Source of the DNA: Plutella xylostella
Lineage: Eukaryota > Arthropoda > Insecta > Lepidoptera > Plutellidae
Direction of reading: 5' to 3'
DNA: 64,000 nt
Assembly (NCBI RefSeq): GCF_932276165.1
Contig: NC_063988.1
Location: 2,666,001-2,730,000 of the forward strand
Below are positions 1 through 10,648 of this stretch, piece after piece. Both the position numbers and the translations under genes were made by a program. The notes below the pieces were generated by a model that was not told the origin of the DNA, did not search any database, and saw only the letters and a program-made list of their open reading frames with translations. Position 1 is the first letter of the stretch. Each line of letters begins with the position of its first letter.

Positions 1-669
1 ATGATACCTTAATCCATAAAAATCATGACTACAGAAAACCAAAGTTCACAAATTCTAAGCGCCCATCCAAGCAACGCCAGACCAGTTAAGGTGACCCCCG
101 CCGCCTGCCACTCCGCCGCATATACTTGCTAGTAAAGAAGGCATTTTATACAAATAGCCAGAGATCCACATCCATTGCGCTGCGCCGGTGGTTAAATGGT
201 AGCAACCACTTGTGAGGTTCCACTAGTGATGTATATAGAACCACATAACACATTTACTCTAACGAGTGTAGATAACATGTTATTTCAAATTTTACTACAA
301 CTATGTAATTTTTTAATAATTTTATTTATTTATAACAATAATACACTAAGCAATTAAAAAGTTCCATCTGCTTTTACCTTTGTGATTGCTCGCCAGTGTA
401 ATATTTAAAGTTGTTTAATAGGATTGTAGTCGTTTAATTGAAGTGAATTCATTTTGTATAGTTATTTAATACATAAGTACATATTACTTACGTGATTCAA
501 ACTTAACAGTGCAAAAACATATCTTATACCTGTTCATTATAAGACGATATTTTATTTACCATCTGCATCAACGAACCGAAATTCAAACAAAAACATCATC
601 AACCAATCACCAATAGGCTAACTACATATACTCACTGACCCCAAAAAAAAATAGTTTTTGGTATGAATA
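1..669. other. AT-rich stretch, no gene seen
   Basis: I see no coding exon or intact element here. The sequence is AT-rich and non-repetitive at the scale I can judge. A short stretch near 185-230 looks faintly like a decayed tRNA-type SINE head, but it has no convincing B box. Confidence 0.5.
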
Positions 670-937
670 TACAGGGTGTTGCAAAAAGGGTATACTAAGC
701 CGAAACCTACATGTGCAGCATGGTATATCTAAGCCCGAAACTGAAATCAGAATTTGAAAATTCGCGAAAAAAAAATTTCATTTTCCATAGAAACTTTGTT
801 GGTCACGTGACATTTACTATGGGAAAAAAAAAATTTTTTTCGCGAATTTCCAAATTCTGATTTTAGTTTCGGGCTTAGATATACCATGCTGCACATGTAG
901 GTTTCGGCTTAGTATACCAATTTTGCAACACCCTGTA
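670..937. mobile_element. Palindromic MITE with TA target duplication (Tc1/mariner-like)
   Basis: The element at 672-935 is nearly one large palindrome. Its left arm starts CAGGGTGTTGC and its right arm ends GCAACACCCTG, and the arms match over roughly 120 bp each, through GCCGAAACCTACATGTGCAG and its complement. A TA lies directly outside each end (670-671 and 936-937), as expected for the Tc1/mariner superfamily. There is no coding capacity. The CAGGGTGT ends recur on their own near 9347, which suggests a relative there. Confidence 0.8.
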
Positions 938-2779
938 GAAATACTCTATTGTATTGTACCCCATCACTGGCGCACCTACCGCACGAGATCTCATTCATAA
1001 TTTCACTGTCAGTCGAACACGAGACACGACTGTTACATCCTCTCGTACTCCGATATCGGATGCCGACTGAATCCATTACGTACCCGCACGCTAGGAGGTT
1101 AGATTCACTTGCCGGATATATCTTTGTGTATGCTGTATTGAGGTTCTAGATGTTTTAAGGTATTATTGGTACGGTAGGGTAAGCTATCGGTAGGTAAAAA
1201 GTTTCAGTCATGTTTAATTCAACCACGAATATAAAACTTAAGAGCCTTACCATTAAAACTTAGACATATGCTAAATGCCAGTTGGCAGTTATTAGCCGTA
1301 TAAATATGAGTAAAATTTTGCTTTAAGCAGTAAAATAGTACCTATATGTTTTATACTTATACTATAGCCTGCATACGTCATGCACTCACCTATTTAATTA
1401 TTTCCCTATAATAAACGAACCAGATGCACTGCGATGTAAAGTAAACTAAAAAGAAAAAGCCCAGTCCAGTTAACCGATAGCTTTCCTCACTAAAATAATG
1501 GTTACAGGATGCAACTAAGATGTCTCGAGTGGAGAGCGAGGGTGGCCGCCGAGACAGTTACTCGGAGCCGCGTAATTGGCACCGCTTTCTAACTCTCTAT
1601 ACAGAGTGATACGAAGACTAGCTCTTTTGTTGCGTTGCACATCACTAAAACGGACGAAAAAGTTTGGGAGCTGTGCGAATTTTAAAAATAGTTTGTTTGT
1701 GACTGGCCAGCAGTGTGTGAAACGAAAATTTATTTATAGCTTATTTCAACTATGCTTCATTTTAGTTTGGATTTTATTAACTATGTAGAAAATTAAAGCT
1801 TGATTTATTATTGTCTTATAAATGCTACACAATATATTCTGAGTACTTAACTCTCAATGATACATATAGAAGCAAACATTTATCTGAAAATTTTCTTTCT
1901 AAGCGCTACCCAATACTTTAAAAAAGAAAGTAAGGTTAGGAAAAACACTCTGTGCCGATACTGTCACATCGGCTCGCGTGTCTCCTCTCTAATGGACGGT
2001 CAGAAAAAAAGCTCAATTGCGTTCAATTGCAACCGAGTACGAGCGATCTCGGCACGACCGCAACACCTGGCACTGCCCGCGGCCATAGACAGCAGGGCTG
2101 CCAACACTACTAGTCTAAATGCTACAGTTACAAATAAAAAAAAGACAAGATGTTTTTGTTTGTGTATAATCGACACAAAAACCCTGATTTAGGTGGAATT
2201 TCACCTAACTCTAAACGTATTTAGTAGCCTGTCAAACGTCTGTCAGTACAAAATCTATTTAAATACAATTTTAAATACGTTTAGCGGTTGGTAAAAGTGA
2301 CCCTTAGTAGGCAATTGCCTAATTGAGCTTTAAAAAAAGGACAAAAGTACCTCTTGTGTCCTATTGCTGGGCATAATTCTTCCACCTATATTTGTTTTGG
2401 ACACATCACTCCAGTCAATGCAAAATAAAACTGTTCAGAAAATTACTCAACTGTTTTTCAAAATGAGCTTAACGTCGATGAAAGGAGAACCCTAAACGCT
2501 TGGACTAGAATAGATTACGGCGGACTAACGTCTTTGCAGGTTGTAAACTCTTTTCTCGACACTTTACGGACTATTTGAAATTGGCGTGCGCCTGGTTAAG
2601 TTGGTAGCACTGGAGTCATGAGGCGCGGCCGGCGCGTGCATTGAGAACACGCCTCGCGGCTAGTTTGAAATAAGAATGCTCTTGTTCGAATTCTGATTTT
2701 AAATTCCACTGTTGCCACGAAAGTTTTCAGAACTGCCAATTAGAAACTGAATAAAAAAATTAGTTAGGAAATTCTAATC
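938..2779. other. Gene-free stretch
   Basis: No gene is supportable. Two GC-richer patches occur at about 1515-1580 and 2040-2100. The first could begin a 29-codon frame at 1519 but shows no splice or family support. Around 2588-2705 a TGGTTAAGTTGG-like A box and a GTTCGAATTC-like B box hint at a decayed tRNA-derived repeat. Confidence 0.4.
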
Positions 2780-2835
2780 ACCCTACCCCGCAAGGGAGTA
2801 CATTAGGACAAGGCGTGAGTGCGTGTTTTTTTTTT
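2780..2835 (+). repeat. SINE/LINE tail fragment
   Basis: The stretch CTACCCCGCAAGGGAGTAC followed by ACAAGGCGTGAGTG matches, with few changes, the tail of the complete SINE at 60195-60478 (near 60418-60457). It is followed by a T-run and lacks the tRNA-like head, so it is a 5'-truncated fragment. Confidence 0.65.
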
Positions 2836-3816
2836 TAAATTGGCTACTGAAATCTGTTGATATAAAAATACCAGCAACATAACTAATATTTATTAAAAAT
2901 AGTGCCTAGAAAATCGTGAGTTTATTAACCTACGATCCTAAGAGCTTATCTCAACCGTAGAAGATCGATTCAACGGCAGACGCTGCGTCCAGCACTCAAA
3001 TGCAACCTGTTACAGACAACATTCATTGGTTTCTACAAAAAGAGAGCAAACACAGAGTAGCTAGGAAGTTAGTGAATCCATTTATAATTTTATATGATTT
3101 AAAACCATCTAAAAATCTATGACATGCTGCCGTGTGAAATGCGATGATGAAAATTTATCGTTGAGTTGTTTTTAACCTACTGAAATTACGCTTCAAAACT
3201 GCAATTATATAGTGTATAATGTATAATGTTCACTCTATACTTTTGCTTGGTCTATGTAAAAGTTTTTCTTGACCTCAGATTACGGTGGGTGCAGGTGTGA
3301 CAGTTCGATTTTGTATCGATTATTTTCATTATTATCGAGTCAGTTTTTATCGGTTTTGCTGTCGCGGTTCAACGGAGGTGAGGCTCGCGATAAAACTATT
3401 TTTTATTATTTCAGACTGGTTTTTATTTGAAACTTGAACTTGGACCGAATTCAATGATAGTACCTATAACAAGTAACTCTAGTTATTCCTGTCGATGTCC
3501 GTATGAATAAATTGTTACTTTTTGTTGATTAGTTCTTGGTAGATGGATAATGGTTACGTATGAGTCACGAGTATTTATACGCATTTAATATCCAATTTAT
3601 TTATTTTTTATTGGCTCATTACCAAAAGGTTTGTTGTTTAAAGGTTGATGGAACTGGCTGAAACCTTTTTGCCATTGTCACCACACCGACAGCCAAAAAT
3701 CACTGGCCACTAATAAAAAATAAACAAACGTGACTTCAACGCACAGGCAATGGCTGTTATGCCATTCAGCCAACACTGAACATAGAGTATTGGAACTAAT
3801 GTGTCCCCCCTGCCAG
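2836..3816. other. Gene-free stretch
   Basis: AT-rich sequence with no feature I can support. Confidence 0.4.
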
Positions 3817-3919
3817 GGTGTCGCAGGCGATGCGGGGCTGGCTCCGATGCTAGCGTCCCTGCCGCGCCGCGAGCTGGACGCCGAGGCGCCGGTGGTCTGG
3901 CCTGCATGGTGCTACTCAG
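3817..3919 (+). CDS. Candidate internal exon (unidentified)
   Basis: A sharply bounded GC-rich block sits in AT-rich surroundings. It is preceded by a C-rich tract ending in CCAG and followed by CAG|GTACTT, so it has plausible splice sites for a 103-bp internal exon on the + strand. The frame beginning GVAGDAGLAPM and ending PAWCYS is open and continues open on both sides. I do not recognise the peptide, no partner exon was found, and the antisense frame is also open, as often happens in GC-rich DNA. It could equally be an isolated GC-rich fragment. Confidence 0.25.
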
Positions 3920-4019
3920 GTACTTACATATGCCGCCTTCTTGCTGATAAGCAAGGGAGTGAAAACTTTTTGGTGTAGGTTGGTATGCCACCTCCTTGCA
4001 TGGGATAAAAAAGGTTATG

Positions 4020-4165
4020 CGTACGGACTTTTTTGTTTATATTTTTTAAGCATTTGTAAATAATGATTCATTATGCTTTTAGTATTTACGCGTTTTATCA
4101 TGTTATACCTAGCACTTTTTTGTTTCTTTTAACGAAATAAATCTTGATTGATTGATTAATGTGTT
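4020..4165 (+). repeat. Probable LINE/SINE 3' end with (ATTG)n tail
   Basis: The segment ends in AATAAATCTTGATTGATTG. This is the pattern of a non-LTR 3' end with a poly(A)-signal-like AATAAA and a short tandem tail. I see no coding part. Confidence 0.4.
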
Positions 4166-5490
4166 CAATTAATCATAATATACTTTATAGACAATCAAAG
4201 CAATGCTATAAAATTAACTTTAGAGCAATACACTTTCACCATTTTAGTAGCACACAGTACATACCTAGCTAATTATCACAGCTAATTCATAAACACACTG
4301 GCTATAAAGTTACAACAAGCAACTCAGTTATGTTACGATGGACGTTACACAAGTAACAAAGCATAGAAAGTGGCCGTATCAAATTTGGTCGGTTAAACTA
4401 ATGTTTATAGCGCTATCTTATAGCCATGCTTGTATTAGGTACAGGCTAGTACAATGTACAATGTACTGTACATAATATATCTTAATGTCCGTAAAATTGG
4501 CGGGAGACTGCTACCGGGCTGCTTAGAAATAAAGCTGTGTTTACATGAAAAATTTATAGCAGATTCAAAAAATATATCTTTTGAAAGCGACGCGATTAGA
4601 TGATTTCCATATTTTGACAATAAGTATACTTTTTTATCGTATACTGTAACTAATATAATTCATTTGTTTGGTGTTTCAGGTATATCCTAAATTACTAGTA
4701 ACAGTCTATCACAAGACTATTTCAGAATATCTGTCGAAACATTATACAGGTATCAATAATCATAGAATGACGAATCTGTATCTTGTCTGTCATCAAGCTG
4801 ACAGTTAGTTGGGCAACAAAAAGTTGCGAAGTGTAGAGTCAGCCTTATAATCGTACATAGTTTGATGACAATGATGGATGTTTTCTTTCATCATTGTGTC
4901 AGAATTAGAATGTGGCTGCAGTAGAAAGTGCAGTTCAGTTTAGGCTCATAGCAAATGGCATGTTAGCATTATACAAAAACATTTTCTTTAAAAACATTAT
5001 ATTAAATGTTAAAAATATTTTCTAGAGTTTGTAGGTGCTAATTTAGACTAAAATTGCGTAGTTTACCATCTAAATAAATCATTTTCTATATTATTATTAT
5101 TGATATTTGGTCCACAGCAAAATCTTTCAGCGTAAAGCGAAGCTCCTAAGTAAAACAACCTAACACCCTGTAATCTTTCCATATTTTCTCTGCAAGTCTC
5201 TAAAGTACCGTACACTTATTAACTAAAACACGCACTCTTGAATTACAAAGGACATTTCGGGTTCGCGACAAACAATGACAAAAAAGCGCGCTAATAGGGC
5301 TTCGACAAAAAGCCCATGCGCCTTGGAGCGAATCGTGCGCTCTGAGACGTATGGAAATGACGCGTGCACCTGCGCGCACCACCCACAGTGACGCTCCTTA
5401 AGTACTAGCTTGACAAAAAACGATCGAACGAGATTTTCGTTCACGGGGTTACGAAAAATGAAGATTAGGAGCGCTGCGGCGCGATCCACG
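4166..5490. other. Gene-free stretch
   Basis: AT-rich DNA without a recognisable gene. The GC-richer part from 5220 to 5480 has open frames on the minus strand, but they show no family motif and overlap each other. Confidence 0.4.
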
Positions 5491-5517
5491 ACTATTCTAT
5501 TCTATTCTATTCTATAG
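5491..5517. repeat. (CTATT)n microsatellite
   Basis: About five CTATT units lie directly before a MITE fragment. Confidence 0.85.
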
Positions 5518-5529
5518 TATCATAGAATA

Positions 5530-5733
5530 GAGCCACGACTAGGTATATCTCGTTGTGTTAAACTTGCCGATTGCGCGAAAGCTCTTGTTCGTTCGTTTTT
5601 CGTCAGTATAGAGTAACCCTCCAGTTTATGTCATGGAACGGTACACGTTTAATACAACGGTATAGAGTCGTGATTAGCGCAGCAGTGATCTGAAACTTTG
5701 TTTTTCGTAAGTTAGAGTGACCCTCAGGCGACA
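5530..5733. mobile_element. Two rearranged half-copies of the GGGTYACTCTATA MITE
   Basis: Two pieces of the same small MITE lie next to each other. The first runs from CCACGACTAGG to the end AGAGTAACCCT (5533-5622). The second runs from CACGTTTAATACAACG to AGAGTGACCCT (5665-5733). Each has one terminal arm and the shared core but lacks the other arm, so this looks like two truncated copies or a rearranged one. The uninterrupted sequences here serve as empty-site references for the insertions at 10738 and 33548. Confidence 0.7.
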
Positions 5734-6140
5734 GCGCGCGGTAAACGATCCTGTAACTTTACTGTATAATTAACAAATTTTGTAAACGATCCAAAAACAA
5801 CTAGCGCTTTCACATACTCATTTTTATAATTTCCCGGTATCAGATATGACAGATATCCGAATCGTCGCCGCAGCGCGTATCATGATCGATAGTTTGACAT
5901 AAAATTTTACAACATTATTTTGCGTCCAATCTAGTATTACGGATATACGGAAAAAATATACAAATGTGAACCCAGCTTAAAATGCTCATCAAATATTTAG
6001 CTGTAATTACTGCTAATTATTGGGTTGTTAGTGGCGATTGCTGTGAGAAATGCCCGTCTATTCAGGTTAATCGAATCACTAAACATTGATTATTGGAAAG
6101 TAAGTAGGTACTTCGGTGAATATCTCGCAGTTAAAGAAAA

Positions 6141-6346
6141 TCCTAACTAGTATTATAAATGCGAAAGTAACTGTGTCTGTCTGTCTATCTTCTGTTACTC
6201 TTTCACGCCAAAACTACTGAACGGAGTTGAATGAAATTTAGTGTACATATGGTATAGACCCTGAGAAAGAATATAGGCTATTTTTTATATCGGAATTCCC
6301 ACGGGAAAACTTTTTAAGGCGAAGTGAAGTTCGCGGGAACAGCTAG
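6141..6346 (+). mobile_element. Lep1-like non-autonomous Helitron
   Basis: The copy starts TCCTAACTAGTATTATAAAT and ends GGGAACAGCTAG. It is flanked by A on the left and T on the right with no target duplication, as Helitrons leave. The 5' TC, 3' CTAG and the (TGTC)n tract near the 5' end match lepidopteran Lep1 repeats. It is non-coding. Confidence 0.85.
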
Positions 6347-6614
6347 TTCAGTATAAATCTTTGAAAAGTGTTGAAACATAAGACCTCGCAGCTATTTATT
6401 GAAGTACTTTTATGGCATCGATTAGCGTCTTGGAAGTACCGTCAGAAAAAAAAGGTTTTTCTTTATGAGACGAAAATTAATTTTTTTTTACTGAATTAGT
6501 TTTTTTTTTAATGAAAACATTCATATAAACGCAGAAATTTGTCCAATTTAATATATTTATATAGGTTAATTAAGTGACTTTGGTTTACTATTCTTTTCCT
6601 TTTTTTTATTCTTT

Positions 6615-6752
6615 TTTTTGTACACCTTATTACCAATTTTTCCTGTACCTCCTGCGGGTTGACTGGCAGAAAATGCTTTTAGCATTAAGTCCACCCTTTG
6701 TACTTTTATTTGTAATATTTGTACAATAAAGAGTTAAATAAATAAACAAAAA
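6615..6752 (+). repeat. Non-LTR element 3' end
   Basis: Contains GGTTGACTGGCAG, then GCATTAAGTCCACCCTTTGT, then CAATAAAGAGTTAAATAAATA. The same order recurs at 9985 and 63805 and, reversed, at 9467. This identifies a LINE or SINE 3' end with an AATAAA signal and an (AAAT)n tail. It is 5'-truncated. Confidence 0.65.
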
Positions 6753-6761
6753 TATAAAAAA

Positions 6762-6815
6762 AGATCCCGACGAATTGAGAACCTCCTCCTTTTTTTGAAG
6801 TCGGTTAATTAAGAC
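6762..6815 (-). repeat. Fragment of GACTTCAAAAAAGGAGGAGG repeat
   Basis: The sequence GAATTGAGAACCTCCTCC then GAAGTCGGTTAA is the complement of the segment at 40797-40840. It is a common dispersed repeat end. Only the end is present. Confidence 0.55.
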
Positions 6816-7097
6816 AATAATTAGGAATCACATAATGTTTTAAATGCGTACATTTAACCCACCCGTATACCTACGTACAACAGGAACAGACTGTCAATTC
6901 CCGACAATTTGTTGTGCGTGGACTGTACAGTACACTCAACGTAACTTGTCACACGAATAATTCAGTAAAATTATTACTCGTATGTACCTATAGATAGCGA
7001 CCTGTTAAATGTTAACCCTTTTTTAACCAATTTTTAAACATTCTATTCATCTGTGGATGTCTCAATGTTTCAATCGTAGATAGATGTCGACCTATAA

Positions 7098-7205
7098 TCA
7101 TCATCATTATAATCAGCCCGTATCTGCCCACTGCTGGGTATAAGCCTCTTCCCTATCACGCCATCTCTTCCGGTCCTGTGCGAGTCTAGTCCAGTGTCGG
7201 CCTAT
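7098..7205 (-). repeat. RTE-like LINE 3' end fragment
   Basis: (ATC)n followed by AGCCCGTATCTGCCCACTGC and TGGGTATAAGCCTC is the complement of the 3' end of lepidopteran RTE-type LINEs, whose C-terminus is followed by a (GAT)n tail. It is a short, 5'-truncated remnant. Confidence 0.6.
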
Positions 7206-7228
7206 GTTACTTATGAAATTGAAGGTTT

Positions 7229-8012
7229 GTTTTAACTGGTTCTACCTTTTTTGGCATAAGATTTATTTGCCTAATCTCGTATTGCATAGTAACGTTTGGT
7301 CAAAGTCTCGTTACGCCGAAAATCGTATGGCATAAATCTCGTTTAGTAAAAAGTTATTTCGCATAACATTGTTTAGCCTAATAATGGTATGGCCAAATCT
7401 TGAATAGCCTAATAATGCTATGGCATAGGTTTATTAGGTTTATACAAAGTAATAATATTCGTTTGGCTTTAACTTTGACGGAGCGTCTCCCTACATAGCG
7501 CAAACTGGTGCCTTGTATTGTTTCCTCTGTTTGGAAAACGCTCCGCTCCGCTTCGCTGCGCTCCGCTTTGGTTTTGATGAACATGTGCACCTAACACGCT
7601 CCTCATTGCTTTGCTCGTCGTCGCACCTATTTTTAGGTTTCGATCTCATGGGGTTTTTAATAATTATATTGGTCGTTAACTTTCGATTTTTTGATCATAC
7701 AATATCGTGATTTTCGGGATGTAGGAGAAAAATACCACAATTTGTACATTTACTACATACTTAATATATTATTTATTAAGATAACATTAGGAGAAACAAG
7801 ATTATACATAGGTATAGACGAACATAAATTTGAGCAAACGAAACTTAGGTGTTTAAAGATTGTGCCTAAAGAGTTTTAGACGAAACGAGCCCTATGCCAC
7901 ATAAGTCTTGGCAAAGTGATGGTTCGGCCAAAAAAGTTTAGACCATACGAGTTATGCGAAATGAGTTTTGGTCAATAAAGATTATGCGAGATGAGCGGAA
8001 CCCGTTTTAACT
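7229..8012. mobile_element. Long foldback element with 9-bp target duplication
   Basis: The element (7238-8003, 766 bp) starts GGTTCTACC, ends GCGGAACCC, and is flanked by direct GTTTTAACT repeats at 7229-7237 and 8004-8012. Both outer arms are made of degenerate units about 15 bp long, such as TGGCATAAATCTCGT and TTGCCTAATCTCGTA. They run one way in the left arm (about 7250-7430) and in inverted order in the right arm (about 7780-8000). The middle is unique and includes a CGCTC-rich patch near 7540-7570. I see no transposase. A 9-bp duplication with modular inverted arms resembles FoldBack/Mutator-type elements. Confidence 0.75.
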
Positions 8013-8410
8013 TCTGCTATTAACCTGAACGCGCGATACCGGCAGACATTGATTGTGTCTATTTTTATTTTTTGTATGTAATTCAGCCTCATACAAAGGG
8101 TTAAGGTGAATTCACGCGATAGCATAGCCAGAGATCTAAGGCCTGGGTCTCCTATTTTATGCTATATGCGGCGTCCGACTTTGACGTAAACGTTTTGATC
8201 AACGTCCTACGGCCTACCTACGGCGTCTACGCGCCAACGTCGGCGTGTGAGGGAGACCGCATCAGTACATTTCAGTACATTTCTATAGTGAGCATCGTGA
8301 CGCGGCCAACGGCGTGACGCTGGACGCGACCTACGGCGTAAATAGGAGACCCGGGCCTAAGACAAGTAACAATGACCGCGCTGTAGTGCAATCTGTCGTG
8401 TTATCTCAAC
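8013..8410. other. Gene-free, GC-richer stretch
   Basis: The stretch at 8140-8360 has repeated short motifs such as GACGTAAACG, CTACGGCGT and GACCTACGGCG, and the ends GGCCTGGGTCTCC and GGAGACCCGGGCC are inverted. This points to a decayed palindromic MITE (about 8140-8357). No gene is seen. Confidence 0.4.
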
Positions 8411-8882
8411 GGGGTCACTCTCTAAATACGACGATCAAACAAACACTTTTCACGCAATCGATCGGGTCGCTTAATACAACGACATAGAGCTGTGGTTCGC
8501 GCAGCGCTCCGAAGCTTCGGATATATACGGACGACCGAATGGCGTAGTGGTTAGTGACCCTGACTACTGAGCCGAAGGTCCCGGGTTCGATTCCCGGCTG
8601 GGGCAGATATTTGTTTAAACACAGATTTGTTCTCGGGTCTTGGGTGTTGATATTTATATTTAGTATCTATCTATCTATGTATTTGTGTAGATATATCAGC
8701 TGTCCGACACCCATAACACAGGTTCTGCCTAGCTTGGGGTCGGATGGCCGCGTGTGTGAGATGTCCCCACATATTTATTTTAAATAAAACTGTAGCGCTA
8801 ACCACGAGTCTATCTCGTTGTATTAAGCGTGTCGATTGCGTGACAGTTCTCGTTCGTTCGTTCGTCGATAGAGTGACCCCCC
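8411..8882. mobile_element. GGGTYACTCTATA MITE, split by a SINE
   Basis: The left arm (8411-about 8529) begins GGGGTCACTCTC and passes through TTAATACAACGACATAGAGC. The right arm (about 8789-8882) is its complement, passing through GTCTATCTCGTTGTATTAAG to GAGTGACCCCC. The arms pair over about 95 bp with mismatches. The tRNA-derived SINE at 8530-8788 sits in the centre, so it arrived later. Confidence 0.75.
8530..8788 (+). mobile_element. tRNA-derived SINE (family 1)
   Basis: The head contains a pol III A box (TGGCGTAGTGGTTAGTG) and a B box (GGTTCGATTCC) in tRNA-like spacing. The body carries TATATCAGCTGTCCGACACC and CTTGGGGTCGGATGGCCG, and the 3' end is AT-rich. Other copies lie at 11398 and 19874, the head alone at 60195. 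It sits inside a MITE. Confidence 0.85.
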
Positions 8883-9466
8883 AGCTCAGTTCATAAATAC
8901 GTTTCGTCGGCTTGTCTGGTTGTTTGTCATCGACAACGCCCACTGCCGGCCATTGTAGAAGTGGACACAAATACATTTGTAAACTGCTCCTTCTCCTGTT
9001 ACAAAAAGACGGAGGCTAGGTGTTACTGTAGTGTAGAACTCTTGTGTTATGAATAATAGATATCGGAATTGTTATAAAACGATAAAGAAGTTATGGCAGC
9101 CATACCGGTTAAGATAGTTGAAAATACGTAGTCTAAAAGTGTGCAACTTTTCAGAAAAGGATTATATCTAGCATTGCTGATGAAGAATAAAAAGTAGGTA
9201 GTATATTTTAAATGTGTGATATTTGTGCTACGCTGCTACGCCGTAGCAAGTTTAGTCAAGCTCAAGTGTAGGTACAAATTATCCAAATTCTATGCTTTGG
9301 GGTGCACAAAACGGGCCACAGAAAGTAGCATACTAACTCAATTTATACAGGGTGTCCCAAACCAGGTGGGCAGCTCAGGAGTGACCAGAATATCGCAATA
9401 TGACCTTACCTATACAGATATATACCTCCAGCCAAACTGACAACTTAATTATAATGGCAGTATTTA
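8883..9466. other. Gene-free stretch
   Basis: No gene. A CAGGGTGTCCCAAACCAGG motif near 9347 resembles one end of a CAGGGTGT-type DNA transposon, but I found no matching second end. Confidence 0.4.
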
Positions 9467-9600
9467 TTTATTTATTTATAGGTACTTTTATTACACAATT
9501 TACAAAAGTGAATGTAGGTACAATCAGGTGGACTTAATGCTAAGATCATTCTCTACCAGTCAACCTGCAGGTGGTTCAGGAGCAAAAAGTAGGGAAGTGC
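9467..9600 (-). repeat. Non-LTR element 3' end, reversed
   Basis: (ATTT)n at the left, then GGTGGACTTAATGCTAAG and ACCAGTCAACCTGCAGG, is the complement of the 3'-end family at 6615. It is 5'-truncated. Confidence 0.6.
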
Positions 9601-9984
9601 AAAAAAATAACAAAACTAACTGGCTCTATAATATATAATCTTTATCCGCGCACGTTAAAGAGCGATACTTACGTATTTTAGTAAGCAATTACTAATAAAT
9701 ATTCAAAAATATTGCCGTAGGTACCTATCTACATTATATTACAATCATATTATATATTATTTTATGTTCGTAATGTTACAACCTCCACTGGGCATTGTTA
9801 GAGTGTAATCATATTATGCTAATAGTGTGTAGGAGGCACACGTCTACCACCATTAGTTTGCAGACACAAAAGATAATCTGCTTGTTACTTCTAGCTATCG
9901 TGCTGGCATCTTTGTAGAAAGGGCGTTTCAGTTTATTATACTTAGTTATTTAGTGCACAAGTTAAATGAAATTTACAATAGCTC

Positions 9985-10118
9985 TCCACCAATCGAAGGT
10001 TGGCTGGAAGGAAGGGCTTTTTGGCAATGAGCCCTTTGTAGGGAATAATTTAAGTCTGTTCGTAAAGCTGTGTTGCGTAATTCATCTATTTTGTACACAA
10101 TAAAGTTTAAATAAATGA
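9985..10118 (+). repeat. Non-LTR element 3' end
   Basis: GGTTGGCTGGAAGGAAGG then TTTTTGGCAATGAGCCCTTT and ACAATAAAGTTTAAATAAAT match the family at 6615 and 63805. Confidence 0.6.
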
Positions 10119-10648
10119 ATAAGGGTTGAAGATTTATGTACGTAGATTGCAGACAACATACAAAAAATTTTGAGCTTTTGCGTATTTTTAACTATGGCCA
10201 AAATTGAGAGTGGCATAAGTTTGCTATTGCTGTTAGTCGCTGATCGTATCAGATGTGTGTTTGTTTTTAAACTATAGGTAGGTTCTAATCGAGATTGAAA
10301 ATCTATAGGTAATATTCATAAATTTTTATTTCATACATTCCAAAGATATGCCTTTATCTATTTTTTTTATATTTTGTATTTTTTAGTCCTAACTTAACCC
10401 CAGAGGTGCAGAGGGTCTCCACTAACGGCCGCCACTTTCCCCTATCTTAGATTGTAGTTTTGGCCCCGCTCCAGCTAAGTCCAGCGCCTCGCTTAATTTT
10501 TGTATGGTCTCTTATATTATCCAGAGCATCAGCCACCTGTCTTGTGATCCTCAATGATGGCCGTCAAGTCATCAAGCGATTCGTCGTACAGTGGGCCGCG
10601 GCGTGCGCCGTAAACTCGGCATGACCACACGACGTCGTTTACGGATGC
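10119..10648. other. Gene-free stretch
   Basis: AT-rich, then moderately GC-rich from 10430. No gene or clear repeat. Confidence 0.4.

Noticed and set aside
3873..3919. WPAW peptide resembling the engrailed/invected EH2 motif
   Set aside because: Only four residues match; the following residues (CYSGTY) do not, and the exon borders do not fit that gene.
7098..7150. CRISPR-like or satellite array from (ATC)n runs
   Set aside because: These are LINE tails with simple repeats; no regular repeat-spacer structure exists anywhere in the window.
8532..8606. Functional tRNA gene
   Set aside because: A and B boxes are present but the sequence does not fold to a full tRNA and continues into a SINE body. 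The same holds at 11400, 19876, 59515 and 60206.
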